Part shown: piece by piece, positions 1 to 8,255 of the stretch
How the letters are laid out: the number at the start of each line of letters is the position of its first letter
Numbering within the stretch: the first letter of the stretch is position 1
IMG/VR virus record: IMGVR_UViG_3300028558_000024
Coordinates: 1 to 64,000 of that record
From: a virus
Strand: one strand, 5' to 3'
Length of the DNA stretch: 64,000 nt
Translations under genes and position numbers: made by a program
Notes under the pieces: generated by a model
Database searches by the model: none
Told to the model about the DNA's origin: nothing
Seen by the model: only the letters and a program-made list of their open reading frames with translations

Positions 1-225
1 CAGCCGGACTTAAGGCACATGCATCGACAGCCGGACAAGAGGCACATGCATCGACAGCCGGAAATTGGGCACATGCATCGACAGCCGGACAAGAGGCACA
101 TGCATCGACAGCCGGACAAGAGGCACATGCATCGACAGCCGGAAATTGGGCACATGCATCGACAGCCGGACTTAAGGCACATGCATCGACAGCCGGACTT
201 AAGGCACATGCATCGACAGCCGGAC
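1..225 (+). repeat. Tandem 27-bp repeat array (8 full units plus a partial one)
   Basis: Units of 27 bp begin at 1, 28, 55, 82, 109, 136, 163 and 190, with a partial ninth at 217. About 21 bases (GGCACATGCATCGACAGCCGG) are identical in every unit, and only a block of about 6 bases varies, in three versions (acttaa, acaaga, aaattg). In the coding frame the variable block is two codons. Identity outside the variable codons points to recent expansion or gene conversion. Confidence 0.95.
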
Positions 226-425
226 AACACTCTGTGTCGTCCGGCCTCGGATTCAACAACCGAGCCAAAGCTGCAAAAGACGGCGCGATCGTTCTGGTCA
301 ATTCCGACCGATGGACTGGAGAAATTTTTGCAATCAGGGCCAGCAAGGTCGGCGAAAACGGCATCAAGCCCGATACCTGGTACGAACTTTCAAGGACGGG
401 CGAATTCCAAGAAATTGCAGAATAG
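1..425 (+). CDS. Nonapeptide-repeat protein, 5'-truncated by window edge
   Basis: The reading frame starting at base 3 is open from the window edge to the TAG at 423-425. It gives eight 9-residue repeats of the form A-G-x-x-A-H-A-S-T, where the variable pair is LK, QE, NW, QE, QE, NW, LK, LK. A conserved-looking globular C-terminus of about 65 residues follows and contains GENGIKPDTWYEL. Repeat proteins of this layout, with an 'A.AS..G' repeat and a GxxGIxPDTWY tail, are known from phages and prophages; their function is unknown. The repeat spacing recalls the beta-roll of YadA-type heads, which is an inference. A shorter GTG start at 234 would remove all the repeats and lacks a clear ribosome-binding site. 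The true N-terminus lies left of the window. Confidence 0.75.
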   Translation, partial: AGLKAHASTAGQEAHASTAGNWAHASTAGQEAHASTAGQEAHASTAGNWAHASTAGLKAHASTAGLKAHASTAGQHSVSSGLGFNNRAKAAKDGAIVLVNSDRWTGEIFAIRASKVGENGIKPDTWYELSRTGEFQEIAE

Positions 426-433
426 GAGGATTT

Positions 434-640
434 ATGGATAGTTGCAAATTTCGTTATCACCACATGCATCAAGATCGAAGATTGTCTTGCCCGAGTTGTG
501 GCGGGAGAGGCACAATCATAGTTACCGCAGAACGCGGCAAAACCCTCAACCAGCAACCCTCAACCCTCCGCTCAACCTTTAGAGCGTTTGTTGTTGCGCT
601 GGTCGATTTCATCAAATTTAAACTCGGATTCACTAAATAA
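434..640 (+). CDS. Small zinc-finger-like protein, 68 aa
   Basis: The ATG at 434 follows a strong ribosome-binding site (AGGAGGA at 424-430). The protein carries one CPSCGGRG knuckle near residue 20 and a hydrophobic, basic C-terminus (FRAFVVALVDFIKFKLGF), so it may touch a membrane or bind a partner. Its stop overlaps the start of the RecT-like gene (TAATG), which implies translational coupling. No family was recognised. Confidence 0.6.
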   Translation: MDSCKFRYHHMHQDRRLSCPSCGGRGTIIVTAERGKTLNQQPSTLRSTFRAFVVALVDFIKFKLGFTK

Positions 641-1704
641 TGACGACTCAAGAACAAGAAAAGAAGCAACTCCCCGCCACGACTGACGCGCTGACAGCGT
701 ATCCGGCGCTTTCAAACTGCGAAATGCACGACGGAAGTCTGCAAATCAACAGCTTTCCGGCTATTGTCGAATTCGCAAAAATGGCCGTAGGCTGCGGGTT
801 CTTTGAAGACACGAAAACCGCTAATCAGGCAATTATCAAAGTCTCTTGGGGTACTTCGGTTGGCTTGACTCCAATGGAGTCGATTAATGATGTTTACGTA
901 AATCGCGGCAAGTTCGGCGTTTGGGCAAAAGCGATTGCTAGAAAAATCAAATCGCATCCGCGCTATGACTACAAGGTGCGTGAGAACACTGTCAAACAGT
1001 GCGTCCTTGAGTGCTATATAGATGGCGAGCTGCAAAACGATCTCATCACGTACACAATGGAGCAGGCGATTGCAGCCGGAGTGACGGGCAATAAGCCGTG
1101 GAAGGTTACGCCCGCCAGGATGCTGTTTTACAAGGCGATCACCGAAGCCCAGATCGTTCACTTCCCCGACGTCTTCAAGGGAACAGTCATGTCTACCGAA
1201 GACATCCAAGACATGGAGTTTTCCGAAGCTTACAAAAAAGACCGTCCAAACATCGTCAAACAAGCCCAGCTTGAAGCAGCCCAGGACCGCGCAGCCGACA
1301 AGATTTTGACATCAAAACAACTCGACGAAGCCTTGGATGTCACTGAAGCTGAAGAAGTCCCCTTCGACGACGGCAAAGAAATTAGCCGAGAGCGTTCTCC
1401 CATTTTTCCTCAACCTAAACCAGAATTTCAAGACCGCCAAGAAGGTCGGGCGAGAGTTTTAGAACAGGAAGGCGAGAAGGAAGCAGCTGAAAAACTCCGT
1501 CAAGAGATGGCCGAGCATGAAAAATTAAAAGCCAGTGTAAAAGCCGTCAAATGGTCGGACGTGATTTTAAAAGCAACCCGTTCGAAATACGGCGCACCTC
1601 AAATTAAGGCATGGTTAGAGGCTCGTGGAGTGAATTGCGCAGATGCCGCAAATATCCCTCAAGCCCAATTGCAAGCTGCATTGGCTGAAATGGAACCTAA
1701 GTAA
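640..1704 (+). CDS. recT-like: RecT-like single-strand annealing protein
   Basis: This 354-aa protein has the layout of phage RecT/Bet-type annealing proteins. The N-terminal core contains GTSVGLTPMESINDVYVNRGK, and the middle matches the family pattern 'W...P..ML..KA...A....PDVF.G', here KPWKVTPARMLFYKAI then HFPDVFKG. The C-terminus is charged. Such proteins anneal complementary single strands during phage recombination and recombination-dependent replication. The next gene encodes a Gam-like domain, the classical partner that protects ends from host RecBCD, and a RuvC-like resolvase follows further on. Assignment is by motif pattern only. Confidence 0.7.
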   Translation: MTTQEQEKKQLPATTDALTAYPALSNCEMHDGSLQINSFPAIVEFAKMAVGCGFFEDTKTANQAIIKVSWGTSVGLTPMESINDVYVNRGKFGVWAKAIARKIKSHPRYDYKVRENTVKQCVLECYIDGELQNDLITYTMEQAIAAGVTGNKPWKVTPARMLFYKAITEAQIVHFPDVFKGTVMSTEDIQDMEFSEAYKKDRPNIVKQAQLEAAQDRAADKILTSKQLDEALDVTEAEEVPFDDGKEISRERSPIFPQPKPEFQDRQEGRARVLEQEGEKEAAEKLRQEMAEHEKLKASVKAVKWSDVILKATRSKYGAPQIKAWLEARGVNCADAANIPQAQLQAALAEMEPK

Positions 1705-1750
1705 ATAGTTTTACCCCCGCATTATCTCTTGCATACTCCCGAGGAAAACC

Positions 1751-3745
1751 GTGACCGTTGGCAAAGCAGAGCAGATTGGTATTTTTGCCGATAACCAGCC
1801 TGCAACACCTATCGTTGAAGAAGAAAAGGAAATTCCGCCGACACCCCTTGAAGGTGAGCGTTGGGTTGATTTTTCCAATCGCGATGAGTTCCTTTACAAC
1901 GGTCAGGGTTACTTCGAGTCAGTTACTTGCGAAAGACTCGTCAAGCTGATGCCCGACGGGAGCCACTTTTGCCAGGTTCTCCGGAAAGAGACTCCACTCA
2001 TCCGAATCGATATGTCACCGGAAGAAAAGTTCGCGGCTATTTTGGAAATCGCGGAGCGTCTCGGCCCTGATTATGTTCAGTTCGTTCACGACAAATTAGA
2101 AAGCATCCAATCCGATTTTTCACCAGAAAACAAAATTACATGGCTGGCTGTTAGGCAGGTCGAAGACGATTTGCAGCACTACCAGCGGGTTAAGACAAAG
2201 CCCAAAAAAGAGAAATCTCAAAAACAGCAGCAGAAAGAATTGGAAGAAAGTACTGAAAAGGAGCGCTTATCCGTGACGGTTCCAGCAGACAAAGAAGTTG
2301 ACGATTTCATTCAAGAATTAGCCCAGAGGGCAAATCGATTCATCAAACAAACCGGTAATCGTTCTCCTTTGACGCCTGTCGAGGCTGACGCACTGTTTAA
2401 AAAGCGTTTGATCGAATCGAAACTGAATGAAATTTTGACCCTTGCCGGTGAGCTCGGTTTCAGTGATGAAGACGGACAGGGCGAGGAAGAAAAGTTATTT
2501 CCAGGAGCAACAGACGAATCCGCAACTCCAACAAGCGAAGAAGTTGAAGTTGTTGAAGAGTTTGAAGTAGACGCTGAAACTGAAGGCGTTAAACCGGAAG
2601 GTGTTGCAACCAATATAGAGATTCCGATGCTTTTGGATGGGCAGCAAAAGGAGGAAGAGCCATGCGAGGCCGCTAAAAACGGCACCGAAGGGGAAACCGA
2701 CGCAAAATCAGTTGAGAATAACGACACGTCCGAGCCGGGGATTCCGGCTGCTGAGTCGTCAACGTTGGTGGATTCATCACCAACAACGTCTGAAGAGTTG
2801 TCACAACATACACCTTTGCTGCAACCTTCAACGGAGACGGATCAGGGCAAGGAATCTCCGGCAAAGACGGAAAATCGAACACTTGTCGAGTTAGAGAATG
2901 GCGATTTTGCTGATGTTGAAACCGGCGAAGTAGTCATTAGAGCCAATGTCATCAGACTGGCCGCAAGCGCCGAACTTGGCGAATTGTTGCCCGAACAAAA
3001 GAAGTTTGAAATTTGCGACGAAGAAAGCGCTGCAATCTTTATTGGAATGGTTAGACGCCGTCAAAACAATATCGTCGACGCATTGCAATTCGCTGCCTCG
3101 GTCATCAACAAAAACCTTTCTGAACTGAACGGACTGCAAGGCCGTTTCAACTATGAACTTAAAACCACTTGCGGTGGTTTGATGAAAAAGAAGAAAGACG
3201 GCTCATTCGACGGCAAGACTTTCAACACCCATAAAGGAAAAGTCTTCTTTAGAACATTCGGCGGTCTGGACGTTTACGACAAGAAAGAATTTCAGGCATG
3301 GGTCGCAAAACAACCTGAAAAAGAATGCCCGGATCTCGGGATTGAGATCGTTGAGTCGTGGTCGAAAACTGTTGTCGAACTTCCGTCTGACAACGACGCC
3401 GCAGTGATTGAAATGATCAAAGAGATGTGTCCCGAAGCCGTTATTCATCACACAGAGAAAGCCGTCACCCGCGAACCAAATATGGAAATCGTCGAAGCAT
3501 TTGTCAAAGACGGAAAAGAAATTCCAGGTTGCCGCTGGATCGAGCCAGACGAATTGGGAGAAGTGACATTTGGCGAAAGCACTGCTAGATCTGGATTTTC
3601 GCTTTCCGAGGCAGCAATAAGCAAACTCTTCAAGGGCGAAAGAAAAGACGTTCAAACCAAATTCATTGGATTGACTGACATCAGATATGCGACTCCATAC
3701 AAAGTCACGGAGGTCAAAAAAGAAGATGACGATAACGCTGCGTGA
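1751..3745 (+). CDS. Gam-like domain protein with long acidic linker, 664 aa
   Basis: GTG start at 1751 after CGAGGAAAA. Three parts are visible. Residues 1-210 are a mixed charged N-terminal region ending in a Lys/Gln/Glu-rich coiled stretch. Residues about 230-390 are an acidic, Ser/Thr/Glu-rich low-complexity linker. Residues about 395-530 carry a helical pattern typical of Gam-like host-nuclease inhibitors: 'FEICDEESAA...RRR', long helices, then GKVFFRTFGGLDVYDKKEFQAW. Gam proteins bind double-strand ends and block RecBCD-type nucleases, which fits the RecT-like neighbour. The protein is far longer than a typical Gam (100-180 aa), so other activities may sit in the N-terminal part. Confidence 0.55.
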   Translation: MTVGKAEQIGIFADNQPATPIVEEEKEIPPTPLEGERWVDFSNRDEFLYNGQGYFESVTCERLVKLMPDGSHFCQVLRKETPLIRIDMSPEEKFAAILEIAERLGPDYVQFVHDKLESIQSDFSPENKITWLAVRQVEDDLQHYQRVKTKPKKEKSQKQQQKELEESTEKERLSVTVPADKEVDDFIQELAQRANRFIKQTGNRSPLTPVEADALFKKRLIESKLNEILTLAGELGFSDEDGQGEEEKLFPGATDESATPTSEEVEVVEEFEVDAETEGVKPEGVATNIEIPMLLDGQQKEEEPCEAAKNGTEGETDAKSVENNDTSEPGIPAAESSTLVDSSPTTSEELSQHTPLLQPSTETDQGKESPAKTENRTLVELENGDFADVETGEVVIRANVIRLAASAELGELLPEQKKFEICDEESAAIFIGMVRRRQNNIVDALQFAASVINKNLSELNGLQGRFNYELKTTCGGLMKKKKDGSFDGKTFNTHKGKVFFRTFGGLDVYDKKEFQAWVAKQPEKECPDLGIEIVESWSKTVVELPSDNDAAVIEMIKEMCPEAVIHHTEKAVTREPNMEIVEAFVKDGKEIPGCRWIEPDELGEVTFGESTARSGFSLSEAAISKLFKGERKDVQTKFIGLTDIRYATPYKVTEVKKEDDDNAA

Positions 3746-4010
3746 TTTGTTGGCGGCGGCATTCGTTGAAAGTCAACTCAAGACGTCCATTCATTCCCGA
3801 ACCGCAGTCGAAAAAGCTTATGAATTAGCAGATTTAATTTATGACGATGTAGCAGAGGTAAGACGTGAAAAACCAAAAGATTCTAAGTGTGACGACGGTG
3901 ATTGCGTTTCAGCTAACGGCTGCGGTTCCGGCTTTCGCCCAAGAAAACAAACTCAAGCAACCAATTCAGGACGAAAAAATACTAACAGGACTCGTAAAGG
4001 TAACCCGTGA
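3726..4010 (+). CDS. Small hypothetical protein, 94 aa
   Basis: ATG at 3726 lies inside the end of the Gam-like gene. The N-terminal half (MTITLRDLLAAAFVESQ then KAYELADLIYDD) reads like a small helical phage protein. The second half, from about residue 47, overlaps the signal-peptide protein starting at 3865 by 146 bases and is low in complexity, so it may be a translated shadow. The N-terminal part is better supported than the C-terminal part. Confidence 0.45.
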   Translation: MTITLRDLLAAAFVESQLKTSIHSRTAVEKAYELADLIYDDVAEVRREKPKDSKCDDGDCVSANGCGSGFRPRKQTQATNSGRKNTNRTRKGNP

Positions 4011-4329
4011 GCCTAGAAAACACTGGTACACGCCTCATTTTAGAGGCGAGCCTACTTTCAAAATCCAAAACGCTGGCGGCGGGTTTGTCTCCTATTCAGA
4101 GGACCAATTCAAAACCCTCAAGAAGGCTTTTAAGAAGGCCAATCATGAATCCTTTCCGGATTTGCGCAGTTATGAAACGGCGCATCCTCGTTGGCACAAA
4201 ACGCAAATGGGCTTTCAACACTGGAACCCAGTATTGCAGGGCTCGTCATCGTTCGTCATCCCTGCGGGTGTTTTGGTTGGAGGGTACTGGGCCGGTCGGA
4301 CAAAGCAAACTGTGACGGTGCAGCAATGA
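3865..4329 (+). CDS. Secreted protein with Sec signal peptide, 154 aa
   Basis: GTG start at 3865 preceded by AGAGGTAAG. The first 26 residues form a textbook signal peptide: basic MKNQK, a hydrophobic core (ILSVTTVIAFQLTAAV) and a likely cleavage site after AFA. The mature part is basic and aromatic, and ends with a hydrophobic glycine-rich segment (FVIPAGVLVGGYWAG) that may be a second membrane segment. The family is unknown. Signal peptides on early phage proteins can mark envelope-active or superinfection-exclusion proteins; that role here is conjecture. Confidence 0.6.
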   Translation: MKNQKILSVTTVIAFQLTAAVPAFAQENKLKQPIQDEKILTGLVKVTREPRKHWYTPHFRGEPTFKIQNAGGGFVSYSEDQFKTLKKAFKKANHESFPDLRSYETAHPRWHKTQMGFQHWNPVLQGSSSFVIPAGVLVGGYWAGRTKQTVTVQQ

Positions 4330-4520
4330 TGAGCTGGAGATATTTCATAGCGTTTCTTTTTGTTCTTTCCATTAGAGCCGCTTGCATTCAAGAATCTTGG
4401 AACGCGGTCGCCCCTCTGTGGCATGTCGATTTCATGCAATGGTGGCAGCCGGCAATAATCGCATTCTCAACAATCCTTTGGAATACAAAAACGAGGTCAC
4501 CAAGTAATGTCAAAAACTGA
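4326..4520 (+). CDS. Small membrane protein, 64 aa
   Basis: Starts at ATG 4326 or the adjacent ATG 4329, overlapping the stop of the secreted protein. A hydrophobic N-terminal segment (FIAFLFVLSIRAAC) and a second aromatic-rich hydrophobic stretch around residues 32-50 suggest one or two membrane passes. Function unknown. Confidence 0.5.
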   Translation: MMSWRYFIAFLFVLSIRAACIQESWNAVAPLWHVDFMQWWQPAIIAFSTILWNTKTRSPSNVKN

Positions 4521-4863
4521 TTGGACAGAAAACATGCAAACCGAAAGGGATGTTACAAAGGCTTGGGCATCCGGTGGCAGCGATGCTGGTGCAGATTATG
4601 ACTTCCGAATTCTTAAAGTGGGAGGCCGATCACCGAAAGTTCTTGAAGAAGAAAACCAAAACCTTCTCGGCAAGATAGAACGCCTAAACAGACAAAGACT
4701 TGTCACGGCCGCAAAACTGGAAAACCAAAGCAGAAATTTGAAAGTCGTTAGAGAAGCTGTCGGGGAGTGCAATGAAGGCGGGAATAAACTTGCCGCAGCG
4801 TTGATTGAATCGATGCAGCGGGATTGCGAAATTCTTGAACATGAGTTGAGGAATTTCAGTTAG
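4507..4863 (+). CDS. Coiled-coil hypothetical protein, 118 aa
   Basis: Residues 45-118 are strongly alpha-helical with heptad spacing (LEEENQNLLGKIERLNRQRL and onward), consistent with a coiled-coil dimer. The N-terminal 40 residues are polar. It overlaps the preceding gene by 14 bases and abuts the RuvC-like gene (TAG ATG), so the genes are probably co-translated. No family recognised. Confidence 0.6.
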   Translation: MSKTDWTENMQTERDVTKAWASGGSDAGADYDFRILKVGGRSPKVLEEENQNLLGKIERLNRQRLVTAAKLENQSRNLKVVREAVGECNEGGNKLAAALIESMQRDCEILEHELRNFS

Positions 4864-5379
4864 ATGATCATTGTCGGCATTGATCCTGGTCAAAAAGGTG
4901 CTTTCGCCAAAATCAAAAATGGCGAGTTGGTTAAATGTGCCGATTTGCCGATCGCTTCGGTCGAAGTCGGCGGGAAAGAAAAACTCCATATGTTCGTTGA
5001 AGAAATTTTTGAACAGCTTGAATTGCAAGGTGAAAAGCCAAGCAACGTCCACACATTCATTGAAAAGCAGGGATATACGGGCGAGATGTTTGAAAAGATG
5101 ACAAAAGCCGCATTAGCCCGCTACATGTGCGCATATGGCGAGCTGATCGGCTACATCAAAGGCCGCGGATATGGATTGACCCTCGTTGCGCCGATAACTT
5201 GGATAAAGGGAATCAATGCCCCCGGTGGAAAAGATGGCCATATCGTCAAAGCCTACCAAGTCTTTCCCGGCAAAACCCATATGTTCAGAGGCGTGAAAGG
5301 ACAGACAAAAGACGGTCGAGCCGATGCCGCGCTGATTGCTTATTACGGACACCTATTCATAAACAAAGGACGATTCTAA
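4864..5379 (+). CDS. RuvC-like Holliday junction resolvase / RNase H-fold nuclease
   Basis: The 171-aa protein begins with the RuvC-fold signature GIDPGQKGA (residues 5-13, first catalytic Asp). It continues with an acidic FIEKQ strand around residue 66, AYGELIGYIKGRGY, and a C-terminal GRADAALIAYYG containing the last Asp. The length and the order of acidic residues match phage RuvC-type resolvases, which cut four-way or branched DNA before packaging. Its position just downstream of the recombination genes supports that role. Confidence 0.8.
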   Translation: MIIVGIDPGQKGAFAKIKNGELVKCADLPIASVEVGGKEKLHMFVEEIFEQLELQGEKPSNVHTFIEKQGYTGEMFEKMTKAALARYMCAYGELIGYIKGRGYGLTLVAPITWIKGINAPGGKDGHIVKAYQVFPGKTHMFRGVKGQTKDGRADAALIAYYGHLFINKGRF

Positions 5380-5817
5380 ATGAACTTCGAGCTGCCCGAT
5401 ATTCGCGCCAACCAAGCTGAGCGCCATGAAAACATCAAACAAATTATTGGCCCGGCGCCGACCCATCATGCCGATACAGTTGGGATGGCTCAATACATAG
5501 CCTACTTAGAAAAACAGACCGTCAAAGCCAACAAGAAAAATATTGGAGTCGAGAGGGAAATTGATATTTTGCTCCAAGTCATTGATGACCTTGAGCCAGA
5601 TAGGAAAATACAAAAGCAGCTCATAAAAGAAGCGGCAAAGAAAGTCCCGATGCCTGAATGGCTAAGGCTGCAGCTAATCAAAAAGTACGAAGAAGAGTGT
5701 CTCGCTGAGGCAAAAAGAAAGGAGAAAGAGGCAAAGAAAGCCAAGAAAAATATGAATGCTCCAGGGCAACTCTCAATCATGGATGAGCCTGGAGTTAAAG
5801 AAACAGAAGAAAACTAA
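5380..5817 (+). CDS. Charged helical hypothetical protein, 145 aa
   Basis: Directly follows the RuvC-like gene. Predominantly helical and highly charged, with a Lys/Glu-rich stretch at residues 105-125 (EAKRKEKEAKKAKK) and a C-terminal segment GQLSIMDEPG that resembles short clamp-binding peptides (QLxxxx); that last point is a guess. No domain recognised. Confidence 0.55.
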   Translation: MNFELPDIRANQAERHENIKQIIGPAPTHHADTVGMAQYIAYLEKQTVKANKKNIGVEREIDILLQVIDDLEPDRKIQKQLIKEAAKKVPMPEWLRLQLIKKYEEECLAEAKRKEKEAKKAKKNMNAPGQLSIMDEPGVKETEEN

Positions 5818-5848
5818 AACCCAAATTGGTCTTTGGAGATTTTAAAAA

Positions 5849-6217
5849 ATGGTGGAAGTTAAACGACAACTTCCCGGCTTCCAATCGCTTAAAGCTTGGG
5901 CGCAGGGACACGGAATCAAATACTCGAACGCTTATGGAATGCTCCAGCAAGGGAAATTCCAGCGCGAAGATTGGAAAAAAGTCGGGACTCGGTATTTTGT
6001 CAGACTCGGGGCAAATACAACCGGCGCCCTCAAACCAAGCCTTCCCGTCGGTCTAATAACCCTGTCGGAGTGGCAATCCCGGAATAATCAGTCTTACAAA
6101 ACAACAAAGAAATTCATTGCAACCGGAGCACTAAAACCCATTCCGTTTAGAGGAAGCATTTATTTGCACGAAGCAGCAATACCAGATATGGCGATTATTT
6201 CGGCGAGTGGAAGATAA
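5849..6217 (+). CDS. Putative DNA-binding protein with two HTH-like repeats, 122 aa
   Basis: Two similar segments are visible, FQSLKAWAQGHGIKYSNAYGMLQQGKF and LSEWQSRNNQSYKTTKKFIATGALKP. Both have the spacing of helix-turn-helix units of the excisionase/AlpA type ('A...G.....Y..++.G.+'), and each is followed by a short strand (TRYFVRL, GSIYLHEAA). It may be a small regulator. A GGAG ribosome-binding site lies about 10 bases upstream of the ATG. Confidence 0.5.
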   Translation: MVEVKRQLPGFQSLKAWAQGHGIKYSNAYGMLQQGKFQREDWKKVGTRYFVRLGANTTGALKPSLPVGLITLSEWQSRNNQSYKTTKKFIATGALKPIPFRGSIYLHEAAIPDMAIISASGR

Positions 6218-6219
6218 TC

Positions 6220-6576
6220 ATGAGCATAGAAGAAAACACAAAAGCAGCAAAACCTCCCCTCCATTTCAGGCTTTTACAAAGCATCGCCGGTGGTGATTTG
6301 GTTATTGAAACGCGGGCGCTTGAAGAAGAGCTCAAAGAAACTAAAAAACGAATTGCTTTCCATGAAGAGGAATTCTTGAGGGAAGAAGCAGGACGGATTG
6401 AACAGCTGCAAAGATTCAACAAACTATCCGAAGCAGTTGCGGTGATGTTGATTCATGAGCCTTCATACAAAACGGAACACGACGAGGCAGCCGAAGCTTT
6501 CAATCGGGTTCTGATTACGTATCAAGAATTGAATAACTATTCGCCAATCGTCGAAAAAGAGGCGACAGCAGAATGA
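6220..6576 (+). CDS. Helical hypothetical protein, 118 aa
   Basis: Residues 30-70 form a charged coiled-coil helix (ALEEELKETKKRIAFHEEEF), and the rest is also helical. Its end overlaps the methyltransferase start by 4 bases (ATGA), suggesting coupled translation. No family recognised. Confidence 0.55.
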   Translation: MSIEENTKAAKPPLHFRLLQSIAGGDLVIETRALEEELKETKKRIAFHEEEFLREEAGRIEQLQRFNKLSEAVAVMLIHEPSYKTEHDEAAEAFNRVLITYQELNNYSPIVEKEATAE

Positions 6577-8243
6577 GACAACTATCTTTGGTTGATGAAC
6601 TCGTAATTGATTTGTTTGCCGGCGGTGGAGGTGCTTCTCTCGGCATCGAACAAGCGCTCGGCCGGTCGGTTGACTACGCCGTCAACCATGACAAAGAAGC
6701 CATTGCAATGCACGAGGCAAATCACCCTGGCACCATTCACTATCAGTCCGACGTTTTTGAAGTTGATCCTCGTGAGGTTACTCACGGGCGTCCTGTCGGC
6801 TTGCTCTGGATGTCTCCAGATTGCAAGCACTTCAGCAAGGCAAAGGGAGCGGCACTTCTCGACAAGAAGATTAGGGGGCTCTGCTGGGTTGGGCTGAAGT
6901 GGGCTGCAATGGTTCGGCCGCGCGTCATCTTCATGGAAAACGTCGAAGAGTTTCAAACTTACGGACCACTGCTTGCAGACGGAACACCGGACCCTGATCA
7001 AAAGGGCAAGTTCTTTCTAAGTTTTCTACAGGCTTGGCGTCGACTTGGGTATCAACTCGAGCACCGTGAGCTCGTCGCTTATGAGTACGGCACGCCAACG
7101 ACCCGCAAGCGCTTCTTTCTAATTGCCCGTTGCGACGGGCAGCCGATAGTATGGCCGGCTAAAACTCATGGCAAACCTACAGACAAACGAGTCATTTCAG
7201 GCGAGTTGCTTCCATGGAGAACGGCCGCAGAGTGCATCGAATGGGGATTGCCGTCAGAGTCGATTTTTGACCGTAAAAAACCTCTCGTGGCTTCCACGAT
7301 GAGACGAATCGCTAAAGGTATTCAGAAGTACGTCATTGAGGCTAAAGAGCCGTTCATTGTCACATGCAACCACGGCGGCGAAGGCTTCAGAGGCAACGGC
7401 ATCAATCAGCCATTCAAGACGGTTACATCGGCACGAGACGCACATGGGCTGGTAGTCCCGACGTTAATTCAAACGGGATGGGGAGAACGAAACGGACAAT
7501 CACCCAGAGTGCCAGGACTTGAAAAGCCCCATGGTGTCGTAATGGCAGAGGGTATTAAGACCGCCCTGGTCTGTTATCACCTGTCGCACTTCCGCGATGC
7601 CCCAGGCGGAAAACCTCGAGACGTTTCCCTTGATGCTCCGACGCCGGCAATAACCGCGGGCGGAATTACGCTCTCGCTGCAGGCAGCAAACCTAATCAAG
7701 CAGTACTCAGGCAACTACGATGCCGGGGGAGTTGGCGCAAATGAACCTTTCCACACAGTTACAGAGAAAGATCATCATCGATTGGTGTCTGCGAATCTCG
7801 TTCGAATGTTCGGAACCAGCAACGGTGCATCGTGCGTTGAGCCGCTTGGAACCATCTGCACTCAAGGTGGCGGCAAAAGCTACCTGGTCGAATCTTTTCT
7901 GCAAACCTATAACGGCAACGGCGGCACTCATTCGATCAGCGATCCAATGAACACAGTAACAACGCGTGACAGATTGTCGTTGATTTCACTGGCCGGTATT
8001 CACTTTCAGATTGACGACATTCTTATGCGGATGCTAAAGCCTCGCGAATTATTCAGAGCTCAAGGGTTTCCCGACAGCTACATCATTGATCCATTGATTC
8101 CACGCGGCAAGAAGGGTGAACTAAAGGCACTGCCTCAATCCGCCCAGGTGCGAATGTGTGGGAATTCGGTTCCTCCACAATTTTCACATGCGCTAGTCGC
8201 GGCAAATTATCGAGAGACAAGAACGGCACGAAAGAGAGCTTAA
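6573..8243 (+). CDS. DNA cytosine-5 methyltransferase
   Basis: The 556-aa protein carries the ordered C5-methyltransferase motifs: I (DLFAGGGGASLGIEQ, residues 13-27), IV with catalytic Cys 84 in SPDCKHFS, VI (MENVEEF), VIII (TTRKRFFLIA), and C-terminal IX/X (FRAQGFPDSY, then MCGNSVPPQFSHAL). Motif IV is PDC rather than PC, a variant seen in a phage-typical C5 subfamily. Between VIII and IX there is a long insert (about residues 260-470) with repeated 'N-Q/E-P-F-x-T-V-T' elements, likely the target-recognition region. Probable role: self-methylation of phage DNA against host restriction. No cognate endonuclease is nearby. Confidence 0.93.
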   Translation: MRQLSLVDELVIDLFAGGGGASLGIEQALGRSVDYAVNHDKEAIAMHEANHPGTIHYQSDVFEVDPREVTHGRPVGLLWMSPDCKHFSKAKGAALLDKKIRGLCWVGLKWAAMVRPRVIFMENVEEFQTYGPLLADGTPDPDQKGKFFLSFLQAWRRLGYQLEHRELVAYEYGTPTTRKRFFLIARCDGQPIVWPAKTHGKPTDKRVISGELLPWRTAAECIEWGLPSESIFDRKKPLVASTMRRIAKGIQKYVIEAKEPFIVTCNHGGEGFRGNGINQPFKTVTSARDAHGLVVPTLIQTGWGERNGQSPRVPGLEKPHGVVMAEGIKTALVCYHLSHFRDAPGGKPRDVSLDAPTPAITAGGITLSLQAANLIKQYSGNYDAGGVGANEPFHTVTEKDHHRLVSANLVRMFGTSNGASCVEPLGTICTQGGGKSYLVESFLQTYNGNGGTHSISDPMNTVTTRDRLSLISLAGIHFQIDDILMRMLKPRELFRAQGFPDSYIIDPLIPRGKKGELKALPQSAQVRMCGNSVPPQFSHALVAANYRETRTARKRA

Positions 8244-8255
8244 GGAGAAAACATT

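Noticed and set aside
1-225. CRISPR-like array
   Set aside because: The variable part is only about 6 bases, falls into three repeated versions, and stays in a coding frame; no cas genes are present.
19-441. Alternative reading frame of the 27-bp array giving MHRQPD-type repeats (140 aa)
   Set aside because: The frame starting at base 3 is open from the window edge and joins a folded-looking C-terminus, whereas this frame degenerates into unlikely sequence after the repeats.
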